Source of the DNA: an uncultured Granulosicoccaceae bacterium
GTDB lineage: Bacteria; Pseudomonadota; Gammaproteobacteria; Granulosicoccales; Granulosicoccaceae
Direction: 5' to 3'
Length of the DNA stretch: 58,011 nucleotides
Assembly (NCBI GenBank): GCA_937981955.1
Contig: CALJNA010000082.1
Location: 1 to 58,011, forward strand
Shown: in pieces, positions 18,362-27,451 of the stretch
Position numbering within the stretch: position 1 is the first letter of the stretch
Layout of the letters: each line of letters begins with the position of its first letter
Notes under the pieces: model-generated
What the model saw: the letters and a program-made list of their open reading frames with translations, nothing else
The model's database searches: none
What the model was told of the DNA's origin: nothing
Position numbers and translations under genes: made by a program

Positions 18362-19777
18362 GTGGCGACGTTTAAGTTTTTCAAGATGCACCTGCGGGTG
18401 CCGTTCTTGCTGCTCGCTCTAATTGAGTTTTGTGTCTGTGTGGCTGCGGTGTACGTGGCGCTTTACGTTCGTTTTGATGGTCGAAGCATGACCGAAATCG
18501 AAGGCGGCGTTAACTCGCCGGTGGTCACTTCGGTGTTATTTGGTCTGGTTATGCCCATCACGATGATGGCCATGGGCTTGTATCAGAGCCGGTTCCGTGG
18601 CGGGATTCTGGGGGTATTTCTAAGGTCAGTCATTGGCTTTTTGTGCGGTGCTGTGGTTTTGGCACTCATGTATTACCTGATACCGAGCCTGTATCTTGGC
18701 CGGGGTGTTTTTGCCTTGGCTATTATTGTGGCCTTCTTCATGGTCGGTACCATACGACCAATGTTTTTTTACTACGTGGACAGAGACATTCTCAAAATCC
18801 GCGTACTGGTGTTGGGAGCAGGTGAAAAAGCCGCATCCATACCCAGGCGCCTGCGTCGTAGGGTAGATCGTCGCGGATTTCGCGTTGTTGGTTACCTGAA
18901 ACTGCCAACCGACAAATCGGTAGCGGTTGACTCTGCGATGGTCGTCGAATTGGGTGAAAAGCGTTTGCTGGACTATTGCACTGAGCAGGCGATAGATGAA
19001 ATTGTGGTTGCAGCAGATGAAAGACGTGATGGTATGCCGCTTGATGAGTTACTTGACTGCAAGTTAATTGGCATTGATGTCATCGACTTGCTGGGTTTCT
19101 TTGAACGGGAGCAGGGCAAGTTACCGCTGGACATTCTGCGTCCGGATTGGTTGATTTACTCAGAAGGTTTTGACAGTGGTGCCATTCGCGATGTGTCAAA
19201 GCGTTTTTTCGACGTGTTTGCCAGCCTGCTCATTCTGCTTATTACCTGGCCTTTTATGTTATTGGCAATTATTGCCATAAAACTGGAAGATGGTTTGAGC
19301 GCCCCGGTATTTTATGGTCAGGTGCGAGTTGGGCATTTGGGTGAACCTTTTCGGGTACTGAAATTTCGAAGCATGTCGATCAATGCGGAAAAAGACGGCG
19401 TTGCCCAATGGGCAACCAAAAACGATTCGCGGGTAACGGCTGTCGGGCAATTCATTCGGAAAACCCGCATTGACGAATTACCCCAAATACTTAATGTATT
19501 GCGCGGTGACATGAGTTTTGTCGGTCCGCGGCCGGAACGACCGCAGTTTGTTGAGGAGCTGACAAAAGAAATTCCATACTATCGGGAACGCCATGCGGTG
19601 AAGCCTGGTATCACGGGTTGGGCACAGGTCTGTTACCCGTACGGAGCATCGTTAAAAGACTCAGTGCAAAAGCAGGAATATGATTTGTACTACATCAAGA
19701 ACCACACGATCTTTCTTGATATGCTGATTCTTTGCCAAACTGCTGAGGTGGTGTTGTTTGGCAAAGGTGCTCGGTAA
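18362..19777 (+). CDS. Initiating polyprenyl-phosphate sugar phosphotransferase (WcaJ/EpsB type, XrtA-associated kind)
   Basis: A 471-residue protein starting at GTG (an in-frame ATG at 18386 is an alternative). Four to five N-terminal helices and a CoA-binding-like soluble domain (LVLGAGEKA near residue 150) precede the C-terminal bacterial sugar transferase domain (from about 276), with KRFFDVFAS, FRVLKFRSM, RIDELPQILNVLRGDMSFVGPRPE and KPGITGWAQV (each a standard family block). It transfers a sugar-1-phosphate to undecaprenyl phosphate, starting the exopolysaccharide repeat unit. Ending in FGKGAR is typical of the PEP-CTERM/XrtA-associated transferases. Confidence 0.9.
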   Translation: MATFKFFKMHLRVPFLLLALIEFCVCVAAVYVALYVRFDGRSMTEIEGGVNSPVVTSVLFGLVMPITMMAMGLYQSRFRGGILGVFLRSVIGFLCGAVVLALMYYLIPSLYLGRGVFALAIIVAFFMVGTIRPMFFYYVDRDILKIRVLVLGAGEKAASIPRRLRRRVDRRGFRVVGYLKLPTDKSVAVDSAMVVELGEKRLLDYCTEQAIDEIVVAADERRDGMPLDELLDCKLIGIDVIDLLGFFEREQGKLPLDILRPDWLIYSEGFDSGAIRDVSKRFFDVFASLLILLITWPFMLLAIIAIKLEDGLSAPVFYGQVRVGHLGEPFRVLKFRSMSINAEKDGVAQWATKNDSRVTAVGQFIRKTRIDELPQILNVLRGDMSFVGPRPERPQFVEELTKEIPYYRERHAVKPGITGWAQVCYPYGASLKDSVQKQEYDLYYIKNHTIFLDMLILCQTAEVVLFGKGAR

Positions 19778-19840
19778 GCGCTTGGTATTAGTTCGATCGG
19801 GTAGTTGGCCTTGGCACGGTTTGAGGTGCCGGTAAAATCG

Positions 19841-20458
19841 TTACTTGAATAGATCCTTCGCTAACTTGTCACCCATCTTTCCGCTGGTGCCAGGCCCGTT
19901 TACAAATTTTGCGCGGTTATTTGCTTCTGATACCTTCGTTGAATCAACCAGAAACTCGCTCGGCTCAACGTTTTGTAGAATACGTTTTGCTTCCTCTACA
20001 GACTTTTTGTTGGTGTTCATATCTATAACAATGAACACAGCAAGGCCTGCACAAATTGTTGCAGCAGCAGGTACAAGCCACATGAATGACTTGCTGCGAC
20101 CAGATTTGTCCGAATTCGATGAAGGTTTACGTTTGTTTAAAATACTGGATTCCATGACCGCATCGTCTGCCGGCTTAACCCTTTTGTGCGCTGGAGGCTC
20201 GGGTGCATCGGCAACTGATTGCTTGATTGGTTCAAACGGCAGCCGCTTGTTCTTACGATAAAACGAACGCAAATTGTTGAAAGCTTTAGTTAATTCAATA
20301 AAATGCTGTTGCGCATGAACGCGCTCGCGCGGACGCTGGGCGTACCGGTCGGGGTGCCAGGCATGCACCAGTTTGCGGTAGCTTGCACTTGCTTGTTCCC
20401 AATCCGAGCTCGGTTCCAGCTCCAGTAACTCATAATCGCGCTGAAATTGAATTGCCAC
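19841..20458 (-). CDS. Membrane-anchored J-domain protein B
   Basis: The start is taken at GTG 20458, which has GGAG six bases upstream; a TTG at 20470 overlaps that ribosome site. The 205-residue protein has an N-terminal J domain with HPD at residues 35-37 (AWHPDRY), then FYRKNKRLPFEP, a low-complexity linker, one transmembrane helix at about 125-146 and a tail of about 58 residues outside the membrane. It shares architecture and the YRK-x-RLP segment with protein A. It converges on the initiating transferase gene and is divergent from the export operon. A DnaK co-chaperone for a membrane glycan enzyme is a plausible but untested role. Confidence 0.8.
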   Translation of the reverse strand: MAIQFQRDYELLELEPSSDWEQASASYRKLVHAWHPDRYAQRPRERVHAQQHFIELTKAFNNLRSFYRKNKRLPFEPIKQSVADAPEPPAHKRVKPADDAVMESSILNKRKPSSNSDKSGRSKSFMWLVPAAATICAGLAVFIVIDMNTNKKSVEEAKRILQNVEPSEFLVDSTKVSEANNRAKFVNGPGTSGKMGDKLAKDLFK

Positions 20459-20796
20459 ATTGATCTCCAAGCCTCAAAATAGGCCTTTAATGTCACGATA
20501 GCTTACAGACGTTTAACTCATATTATTGTGAGCTTTGGTTAATATGTGGCGGATGTAGAATTTTGTGGTACGCCGCGCCGACCGGTGCGAGTTTAGGACA
20601 CACCTCAAGGTAATAATATTACATGTCCAGTATGCTTGTTGGCTGGGCAGTTTGGCGATGCACTGTAATTTTTGCGGTAATGCTGCCGCTAATACTGAGA
20701 CGTACGAATAGAACGTCTTTTAATGGTGTCAGATTCAGTTACCACTGGAATGAACGCAAGATCAGGCACTTAAATAGGCCCGGAGATTTTGAATAA
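20459..20796. other. Divergent regulatory region upstream of the export operon
   Basis: These 338 bases separate J-domain gene B from the plus-strand export operon and should carry the operon promoter. I find an inverted repeat AGACGT/ACGTCT (20698-20703 and 20713-20718) with a 9-base loop followed by TTTT, which may be an attenuator or operator. No sigma-70 promoter with good spacing stands out, and no gene is supported. Confidence 0.4.
20465..20468 (-). promoter_or_regulatory. Ribosome binding site deciding the start of J-domain protein B
   Basis: GGAG on the minus strand, six bases before GTG 20458, fixes that codon as the start in preference to the TTG at 20470. Confidence 0.6.
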
Positions 20797-21420
20797 ATGA
20801 AGTTTTTGCGATACACGTTGGTTTTTTTCACAATAGTGCTGGCAGGGTGTGGCAGTCGCGGTGGCGCACTTCCCGAAGAATTCCGTCCACCCGAGCAGGG
20901 ACCCAGCGCAGCTCCGGAGTACCGATTGGGCTCTGGCGACATAGTTAGTGTCAGCGTATGGAAGAACCCGGACCTGTCTGTACGAGTACCTGTTCGCCCG
21001 GACGGCTATATCTCCGTACCTTTGGTTGGTGACGTCCTGGCAGGTAAGCGCACACCTGACGAGATTGCGCGAGACACTGAACAGAAGCTTTTGCAATTTA
21101 TTCGAACCCCAAAGGTATCGATTATTGTTGAAGAGCTAAACAGTGATGAATTTAAAAATCGAGTGCGGGTGGTCGGCGGTGTCGCTGAGCCCAAGTCGAT
21201 CAGTCACCGTGAGGGAATGACTGTTCTCGATCTGGTTTTGGAGGCTGGAGGAGTGAACGAATTCGCGTCTCCTGAGGCGGCAAAACTGTACAGAACAATC
21301 AACGGTGACACGAAGATTTACCCCGTTTTTTTAGAAAGTATTTTAAAAGATGGGGTGTTGGATACGAACTACGGTTTGTATCCCGGAGATGTAATTTCAG
21401 TTCCGGAACGAAGATTTTAA
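20797..21420 (+). CDS. Polysaccharide export lipoprotein (Wza/EpsD-like, short form)
   Basis: A 207-residue lipoprotein: the signal peptide ends in the lipobox LAGC (Cys18). The polysaccharide export domain follows (YRLGSGDIVSVSVWKNPDLS and VRPDGYISVPLVGDV), then an SLBB-like segment with VRVVGGV and GMTVLDLVLEAGG. It forms the outer-membrane side of the export channel. It is much shorter than Wza (about 380 residues) and lacks its C-terminal helix, so the barrel protein encoded at 23945-25324 may complete the pore. This short form is the type found in XrtA/PEP-CTERM loci. It opens a tightly packed plus-strand operon. Confidence 0.9.
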   Translation: MKFLRYTLVFFTIVLAGCGSRGGALPEEFRPPEQGPSAAPEYRLGSGDIVSVSVWKNPDLSVRVPVRPDGYISVPLVGDVLAGKRTPDEIARDTEQKLLQFIRTPKVSIIVEELNSDEFKNRVRVVGGVAEPKSISHREGMTVLDLVLEAGGVNEFASPEAAKLYRTINGDTKIYPVFLESILKDGVLDTNYGLYPGDVISVPERRF

Positions 21421-21476
21421 TTTTCGATGAAACTGGATTCTTTTTTTAACAAGATTAACGGCAATTCTGGCAAGCA

Positions 21477-23039
21477 ATGAGTAATATAACTCTCGATGAA
21501 TGGGGACCGCTGTTGTCCCGTGAGGCAGCTGCAAGACGTGGCACTATGCTCGCGATTTTCACAGTAATAGCTCTGCTATTTCTTATAGCCGCATTTTTCT
21601 GGCAAAAGAAATATACCTCCGGTGTGCAACTGCATGTTGATAAAACCAATGCAGTGCAAGTGGTAGCCGGAGTTGAGACAGCGCTTGACACAAACGAAGC
21701 AAATGTCGCGAAGGAAACTTTGTTCAGCAACGAGATTCTTGAAAAAATTATAGATGACGTTGGTTACGCGACTGCGCAAACATCTGCCATAGAGCGTGAA
21801 CGAATCAAAGAAGAGATCGTCAAGAACACCAATATTCGAAACATGAATAATCAGCTTCTTGAAGTGACCTACAAACACACCGACCCTAAAACAGCGTTCG
21901 AGACCACAACGTTGTATGCGGACTTGTTCCTTGAAAAGTCCATGCAAGACTCGAGCAGGGATACCACTGAGGCATTCGACTTTATCGTTGGGCAGGTGGA
22001 AACTTATCGCAGTAAACTTGAAGACGCTGAAGCGCGCCTGGAAAGTTTTCAACAACGCTACCCGGGTATCAGTGCAACAACCGAGGGTAACGTTGATGCG
22101 CGGATTGTGGAATTGCGTCGAGATATGGAAAAGGCCAATCTGCAATACGCAGAGTTCAATCAGCGAAGAAAGTCGCTTGAAAGGGAACTGGCCACAGAAT
22201 CTTCGACAATGGCCGTCGAATATGCTGCCAGCCAAACTCGCGCTAGAGTCGATGAACTGCAGTCTCAAATTGATCTGCTACGACTCTCTTACACCGACGA
22301 CTACCCGGACATTGTTCGCCTGAAGCAACAAATTCAGGAAGTCATTGCCGGTGCAACTAACAGACAGGCACAGACCAGGTCAGACACCGCGTCCTACACG
22401 ATCAATGGGTCAGTTTATTCTGGTCGTGCAAACCTGAACCCGGTTTACCAGCAGCTTCGTTCCGATCTTGCTCGCGTAACAGCCGAGGCTGAATCACAAC
22501 GTTCGCGAGGTGCACAGCTTAAGGTCATGCTCGATCAGGAGATCAACCGATCAGCTGTATCTGGCAAGGTGGAGCGCGAGTTAACCGAACTAACGCGTGA
22601 TTATCAGATTAATAAAGATCTGTACGAAGATCTGCTTCGCAGGCAAGAAAGTGCGCGCCTCAGTATGAGTCTTGGTGCAGAGAAACAGGGCGTTCTGTTC
22701 AGCATTCAGCAGGCTGCGAACTTCCCGGTATTGCCAACCGGCTTGCGTTTTATGCATATTGCAGCCATGGGTCTGGTACTCGGGCTGTTACTGCCAATTA
22801 TGTATCTGGTCGTGTTCTTAAAACTCGACCCAAGAATTCGTACGACGTCGTCTGTCACCGATCTGCTTGAGCTACCGCTTTTAACCACGGTGCCGCACAT
22901 GCAGCAGCCGAATGACAAGCCAGGCATGTTTTCAAAACCTTCCACGGCGGTGGGTGTCGTTATCCTTGTGGTAGCACTTTATATAATAGTCGCGGTCATC
23001 AAATACACGATGGCTATTGCGTCTCAAGGAGCAGTTTAA
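21477..23039 (+). CDS. Chain-length determinant / polysaccharide co-polymerase (Wzz-like)
   Basis: A 520-residue inner-membrane protein with transmembrane helices near residues 25-45 and 425-445 plus a further hydrophobic helix near the C-terminus. Between them is a long periplasmic coiled-coil region (about 160-400), the layout of Wzz/GumC co-polymerases. It controls polymer length and bridges the polymerase to the outer-membrane exporter. The stop overlaps the next start as TAATG, coupling it to the kinase-like ATPase. It has no cytoplasmic kinase domain of its own. Confidence 0.9.
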   Translation: MSNITLDEWGPLLSREAAARRGTMLAIFTVIALLFLIAAFFWQKKYTSGVQLHVDKTNAVQVVAGVETALDTNEANVAKETLFSNEILEKIIDDVGYATAQTSAIERERIKEEIVKNTNIRNMNNQLLEVTYKHTDPKTAFETTTLYADLFLEKSMQDSSRDTTEAFDFIVGQVETYRSKLEDAEARLESFQQRYPGISATTEGNVDARIVELRRDMEKANLQYAEFNQRRKSLERELATESSTMAVEYAASQTRARVDELQSQIDLLRLSYTDDYPDIVRLKQQIQEVIAGATNRQAQTRSDTASYTINGSVYSGRANLNPVYQQLRSDLARVTAEAESQRSRGAQLKVMLDQEINRSAVSGKVERELTELTRDYQINKDLYEDLLRRQESARLSMSLGAEKQGVLFSIQQAANFPVLPTGLRFMHIAAMGLVLGLLLPIMYLVVFLKLDPRIRTTSSVTDLLELPLLTTVPHMQQPNDKPGMFSKPSTAVGVVILVVALYIIVAVIKYTMAIASQGAV

Positions 23040-23911
23040 TGACTGATAGAGCCAAGATAGCGAACGTCCGATCGATCGTTCAACAGCAGCAAGGCAAACG
23101 AACCCGTCGTAAAAGAAAAGAGAGCGGTCGCTCAATGGTACCGGTTAACCGGACCACAAGCGGCAGAACTAACCTCAGTGCGGCTAATGACTCTGTCAGT
23201 CTTGCTGACAAGGCGCGTGCCGATCTGGCGAACATGGAAGAGGCAAAACTCTTCAGTGATCGTCAGCTTGAGTTGCTGGGTATTGTTCACCCGCGCTCCA
23301 AAAACCGTGGCCTGGTTGATGCCATGCGACAACTGCGCACGAAACTCTACAGTCTCAAAGAAGAAGGTAACTTCTCTGTGCTGGTCAGTTCAGTGGTCCC
23401 ACAGGGTGGTGGCAGCTTTGTTGCACTCAATCTCGCTGCCACAATAGCGTTCGACAAAGCTAAAACATCTTTGCTGGTAGACGCTAACTTACATGACCCT
23501 GTAATTCATAAGCTGTTGAAACTTATTGGCAGAGATGATTCTCACGGGTTACTTGAATACCTGGAACACCCAGAGTTGGGAGTGGAGCACATAGTCAGCC
23601 CAAGCGGTATACCAAGAATGCGTGTTATACCAATAGGCAGTCATACGGAAATAAGTGCTGAACATTTCACATCGGCTCGTTACAAGCAACTGATGGTCGA
23701 TATCAAGGAACGATACGACAATCGGTTTGTGGTTGTAGACGGTCCGGCAATGTCAACTTCTGCGGATGCACGAATTCTGTCGGATATTTGCGACTATACC
23801 GTGCTTGTTCTGCCCTACGGTGGTGTTACCCCCGGGGTACTGGATAGCATCGTTGATGAAATTGACGAACGTAAACTGGCAGGTGTTGTTATTAATGATC
23901 AACCGTCTTAA
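23039..23911 (+). CDS. BY-kinase-like ATPase with degenerate P-loop
   Basis: A 290-residue protein related to the CpsD/Wzc autokinase domain and MinD-type ATPases. A basic N-terminus of about 60 residues precedes the fold. Where autokinases have a GEGKS/T P-loop this protein has VVPQGGGSFVA (about 120-129), with no lysine before the serine. Walker A' is present as LLVDANLHDP (Asp148) and a Walker B-like FVVVDGPA follows near 235. No tyrosine cluster ends the protein (AGVVINDQPS). It probably works with the preceding co-polymerase, perhaps as a non-catalytic partner. Confidence 0.8.
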   Translation: MTDRAKIANVRSIVQQQQGKRTRRKRKESGRSMVPVNRTTSGRTNLSAANDSVSLADKARADLANMEEAKLFSDRQLELLGIVHPRSKNRGLVDAMRQLRTKLYSLKEEGNFSVLVSSVVPQGGGSFVALNLAATIAFDKAKTSLLVDANLHDPVIHKLLKLIGRDDSHGLLEYLEHPELGVEHIVSPSGIPRMRVIPIGSHTEISAEHFTSARYKQLMVDIKERYDNRFVVVDGPAMSTSADARILSDICDYTVLVLPYGGVTPGVLDSIVDEIDERKLAGVVINDQPS

Positions 23912-23944
23912 TCGACGGTTGACCTGTAACGAGTTGACTATTTC

Positions 23945-25324
23945 GTGTTGCATAGAAACGCCTTTTGCGCGCTCGCGCTGCTCTGTATTTCTGGTTCTGC
24001 TGCGGCGCTGGAATTGGGTTTTGAAAGTCTGATATCAGCTACTGCTTCTGATAATATTTCGGCAGACAATGCCGGAGAAGAAGTAGAAGGCCAAACCGGT
24101 ACCATCGAATTTGGTGTGTTCGGCGAACAAAAAGGCACTAAAGTCCGTGGTGCATTTGAAGGAAGAATCAACGCGCAACGGCAAATTGACGATCCCGATG
24201 ACGACTTCAATTCTGTTACCCAATTCTTTGGTGCTGCCGAATGGAGTATTACACCAAGAACACTCAGTTGGTATGTTGGCGATGTTATGGGTGGTGTTCG
24301 ATCGGATAATGGTATTCAAAGCATCGACGATTTCGATGAGAGTCGTCGAAACGTTTTTGTTACTGGCCCTGAATTCAACTTCGATATAGATTCTTTCAGT
24401 CGCGTCAACGCTCGGTTGCTCTACATCAATCAATCCGAGGACGATGTCGATCTTGATACCTTATACAATGCCAGTGCAAGTTGGGAAATCGACAGTGAAC
24501 GTGGAAACACCTGGGGTATAAATGTCGGTGATATTTATACCGATAGCCCGGAATCAGATTTAGAAGGTGATTTCAACCGTCTTACTGTTGCCGGATTCTG
24601 GCGTCGTTTACGTGGAAGAAATTCATACGAAGCGCAGCTTGGTGGTACTCGATACGATACTGAAGAGAATTCGCTGAACGGTGCAAATGCACGACTCACC
24701 TTTGGCCGACAGCTCGGACCACAGACAGCGATTTCTGCATCTTTCTCCCGCGATTTACAGGACCAAACACTCAGCACGATTGAAACACTCATAGCTGATG
24801 GCAGCGGGTTAGCACCCAACGGTGATGGATTCTTTGATGAGACCCGTCTCGATTTTGCCTACGACTATACGTCTGCATTATCTGCGTTCGATGCCAGTGT
24901 TGGATTCGGACAGTCTGATTTCAGGCTGCTTGCAGATAACGCAGGCTTGACCGTCGCGGGTGACTCTGAAGATAGAAACAATTTCTACGCTTCCACTTCT
25001 TTTAGTCGGGAGTTGACACCGCGCCTGGGTCTATTCACCGGACTCAGTTACGAAAAGCAGGATTTTATTAATCGTCTGGACAACGCACAATCTGTGTTGG
25101 GCACATTGCGTCTGGTTTACCAATTGACTCGCAGTTTCGAATTGGAAGTGGGTTATCGTGGCTCGGTGTCTGACGGCGAACGTACTCTGGTTTCTGACAC
25201 AACTGGTAATACTGTCGACGTTATCGATATAACTGAAAACCGGGCAACGATTGGTTTACGCTGGGCGCCGCCGAGTCGCGCGAGCACTGATCTTACTATT
25301 GAACTCAAGTCGTTACTGCAATGA
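23945..25324 (+). CDS. Outer-membrane beta-barrel protein of the exopolysaccharide locus (TIGR03016-like)
   Basis: A 459-residue protein starting at GTG with a cleavable signal peptide ending near SGSAAA/LELGF. The mature part is rich in alternating hydrophobic and polar residues with acidic turns (for example DPDDD, NQSEDDVDLD), typical of a transmembrane beta barrel. Position, size and sequence character match the barrel family that accompanies XrtA/PEP-CTERM exopolysaccharide genes. It may form the outer-membrane pore used with the short Wza-like lipoprotein. Its stop overlaps the next start as ATGA. Family assignment is by context and pattern. Confidence 0.7.
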   Translation: MLHRNAFCALALLCISGSAAALELGFESLISATASDNISADNAGEEVEGQTGTIEFGVFGEQKGTKVRGAFEGRINAQRQIDDPDDDFNSVTQFFGAAEWSITPRTLSWYVGDVMGGVRSDNGIQSIDDFDESRRNVFVTGPEFNFDIDSFSRVNARLLYINQSEDDVDLDTLYNASASWEIDSERGNTWGINVGDIYTDSPESDLEGDFNRLTVAGFWRRLRGRNSYEAQLGGTRYDTEENSLNGANARLTFGRQLGPQTAISASFSRDLQDQTLSTIETLIADGSGLAPNGDGFFDETRLDFAYDYTSALSAFDASVGFGQSDFRLLADNAGLTVAGDSEDRNNFYASTSFSRELTPRLGLFTGLSYEKQDFINRLDNAQSVLGTLRLVYQLTRSFELEVGYRGSVSDGERTLVSDTTGNTVDVIDITENRATIGLRWAPPSRASTDLTIELKSLLQ

Positions 25325-26508
25325 TGGTGCTTGACCGCTCCGATGTCCAAGAGTCACAAGCCGCAGGTGACTTAGCAGAACGAAGCGAATCTGATCTTCG
25401 AATCCTGTTTGTTGTGGACAGCTTGTTTCCGGGGCTCGGTGGTGCCGAGAGTCAGGCAATAAAGCTTGCACATGCACTAAAAGCACGCGAAATCAATGTT
25501 GAGTATCTTGCGCCGAATGTGGTGAAGGGCTCTTTTGAAGAGTCTGAACTCGATGGGATACCCATTACACTAATCAACTATCCCCATATAAGGCTGCTTG
25601 GGTCAGTTGTTTTGATGTTTAAATTTGGAGCATTCCTGATTAAACATCGCAATGACTATGATTGCATGCACATTCACATTACCAGATTGCTGACAGCCAC
25701 AGCAGGTATTGTCCGGCCTTTCAGTAAGATGCCGATAGTGACAAAAATTTCTGGCTTCTTTGAATTTGAAGGCGGTGTTCTGGATCAGAGCAAGCGATTC
25801 AATCCTCTAAATTTGCTGATGCGACTGGCCATGCGTAATGTTGATTACGTACAAACAATCAGCAAGCAAACTCAAAGCAAATTGTTGGAAGCTGGTTTCA
25901 GACAGGATCAAATAGCGCTAATACCGAATGGTATCGATATTAGTCAGCCAGCAAGTGCAATGCCGGATTCGAATGTGTTTACTATCGGTTATTGTGGACG
26001 GCTACGTGAAGTCAAAGGCGTGCATGTGCTGCTTGACGGGTTCGCTAAATGTTTGCAAGACCGAAACAACGCGGATATGCGGTTGGTGTTGGCAGGCTCG
26101 GGCACCATGGAGCCCCAATTAAGAGCGCAGGCCGAGCAACTTGGCATAACAGACAAGGTTGAATTCCTTGGGCTTGTCAAAGATACCGCCGAATTTTATT
26201 CCAGTCTCGATCTCTATGTACAGCCATCGTTCGCTGAAGGGCTTCCTAATTCAGTGATTGAGGCAATGCATGCGGCTCGGGCTGTTATTGCATCAGATAT
26301 TGGCGGTAACAATGATCTTATAGAAGAGGGACAGTCTGGTCATTTGTTCACAGCGGGTGACAGCGACAAGCTTGGCGAATTGCTAGGCAAATGTTTTGAC
26401 AATCAGCACGACAATTTGCGCATGGGCAACCACGGCCGAGTTGTTATTGAAGAAAAGTTTGGCATGGACAGCGTGATAGATCAGCTTATCGGGGTGTACA
26501 GTGGCTAA
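25321..26508 (+). CDS. Glycosyltransferase family 4
   Basis: A 395-residue GT-B protein. The N-terminal GGAES block (PGLGGAESQAIKLAHAL) is typical of GT4 acceptor domains; the C-terminal nucleotide-binding domain shows IGYCGRLREVKGVHVLLDG, LAGSG, VEFLGLVKD and the E-x7-E motif within PSFAEGLPNSVIEAMHAARA. It adds a sugar from a nucleotide donor to the lipid-linked repeat unit in the cytoplasm. Start and stop overlap its neighbours by 4 and 8 bases, so it belongs to the export operon. Confidence 0.92.
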   Translation: MMVLDRSDVQESQAAGDLAERSESDLRILFVVDSLFPGLGGAESQAIKLAHALKAREINVEYLAPNVVKGSFEESELDGIPITLINYPHIRLLGSVVLMFKFGAFLIKHRNDYDCMHIHITRLLTATAGIVRPFSKMPIVTKISGFFEFEGGVLDQSKRFNPLNLLMRLAMRNVDYVQTISKQTQSKLLEAGFRQDQIALIPNGIDISQPASAMPDSNVFTIGYCGRLREVKGVHVLLDGFAKCLQDRNNADMRLVLAGSGTMEPQLRAQAEQLGITDKVEFLGLVKDTAEFYSSLDLYVQPSFAEGLPNSVIEAMHAARAVIASDIGGNNDLIEEGQSGHLFTAGDSDKLGELLGKCFDNQHDNLRMGNHGRVVIEEKFGMDSVIDQLIGVYSG

Positions 26509-27436
26509 TCAGGTTCAAAAGATCTATCTAACCGTATCGATCGACACGGAATGTGATCACGATCCGCAGTGGGTTCGCGCCAATCCCATCACGTTCGAAT
26601 CAATCTATGAAGGCGTGCCGAATCGGTTGCAGACAGCATTTGATAGTATCGGCGCGGTTCCTACCTATCTGCTCACAGTCGAAGTCATGGAAGATGCCCA
26701 AAGTGTAAAAACACTGCGTGAGCTTAAAGGCAACTATGAGTTTGGTACTCACCTTCACGCAGCGTTTATCGAGCCCGATAAAAAGTTTCAGGATTACGCC
26801 GGTATCGACAGCCCTGATTTTCAGTCAAGTTATCCCGAAGAAATTGAATACCGCAAGCTGGAAAACCTGTCTAATCTGTTTTTTGATTGTTTTGGGTATC
26901 GTCCCACCAGCTTTCGCGCAGGTCGCTATGGTGCGGCAAGCCAATCATTAAACAGTTTGCAAAAGCTTGGCTACAAAGTGGATACCAGTGTAACGCCACA
27001 TATTCGCTGGACCGAGCCCAACGGCATGGTAGATTTTCGCAAAGCTCCCGAGCAACCCTATTTTCCTGCGGTAGATGAAATCGTAGTACCTGGCGGGAAC
27101 CCGACCGAACGCATATTGGAAGCGCCGGTTACCGTTATGCCGCGTTTACTCAGACGCAATCCGGTCTGGTTTCGTCCTTGGTTTGCATCGGTCGATCAAA
27201 TGAAAAAAATCTTTCAATATCAGCTTAAAAAGCATGCTGATAAAGAAGTCATTAACATCAATATGATGTTCCATTCTATGGAGATAATTGAAAAGGCTTC
27301 CCCATATCCACAGACCGCTGAAGATGTACAACGCTTTTTAGACGATATGCTCGAAGGGCTGTCGTGGTGCAAGCAAGAAGGCGTCGAATTCTGTGGCTTA
27401 TCGTCTCTTTACGAGCCGTTTCAACAGGCAGCCTAG
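26501..27436 (+). CDS. Divergent NodB-like polysaccharide deacetylase
   Basis: A 311-residue protein starting at GTG within the end of the GT4 gene. The NodB fold is indicated by SIDTEC (Asp15, Glu17), EFGTHLHAAF (His84, His86) and SFRAGRYGAA. The metal-binding pattern is HxH in place of the usual H[ST]xxH, so it belongs to a divergent branch. It lacks a signal peptide. A role in trimming acyl or N-acetyl groups from the repeat unit is likely by context, but the activity needs the metal site to be real. Confidence 0.75.
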   Translation: MANQVQKIYLTVSIDTECDHDPQWVRANPITFESIYEGVPNRLQTAFDSIGAVPTYLLTVEVMEDAQSVKTLRELKGNYEFGTHLHAAFIEPDKKFQDYAGIDSPDFQSSYPEEIEYRKLENLSNLFFDCFGYRPTSFRAGRYGAASQSLNSLQKLGYKVDTSVTPHIRWTEPNGMVDFRKAPEQPYFPAVDEIVVPGGNPTERILEAPVTVMPRLLRRNPVWFRPWFASVDQMKKIFQYQLKKHADKEVININMMFHSMEIIEKASPYPQTAEDVQRFLDDMLEGLSWCKQEGVEFCGLSSLYEPFQQAA

Positions 27437-27451
27437 CGGAAGCGCTTTATT

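Noticed and set aside
20651..20676. Sigma-54-like GG/GC elements upstream of the export operon
   Set aside because: TGGC and TTGC are present but the spacing is too wide for a sigma-54 promoter.
21576..22268. A 230-codon open frame on the minus strand across the co-polymerase gene
   Set aside because: It lies wholly antisense to a well-recognised gene, shows no known domain and has composition expected from the codon pattern of the real gene.
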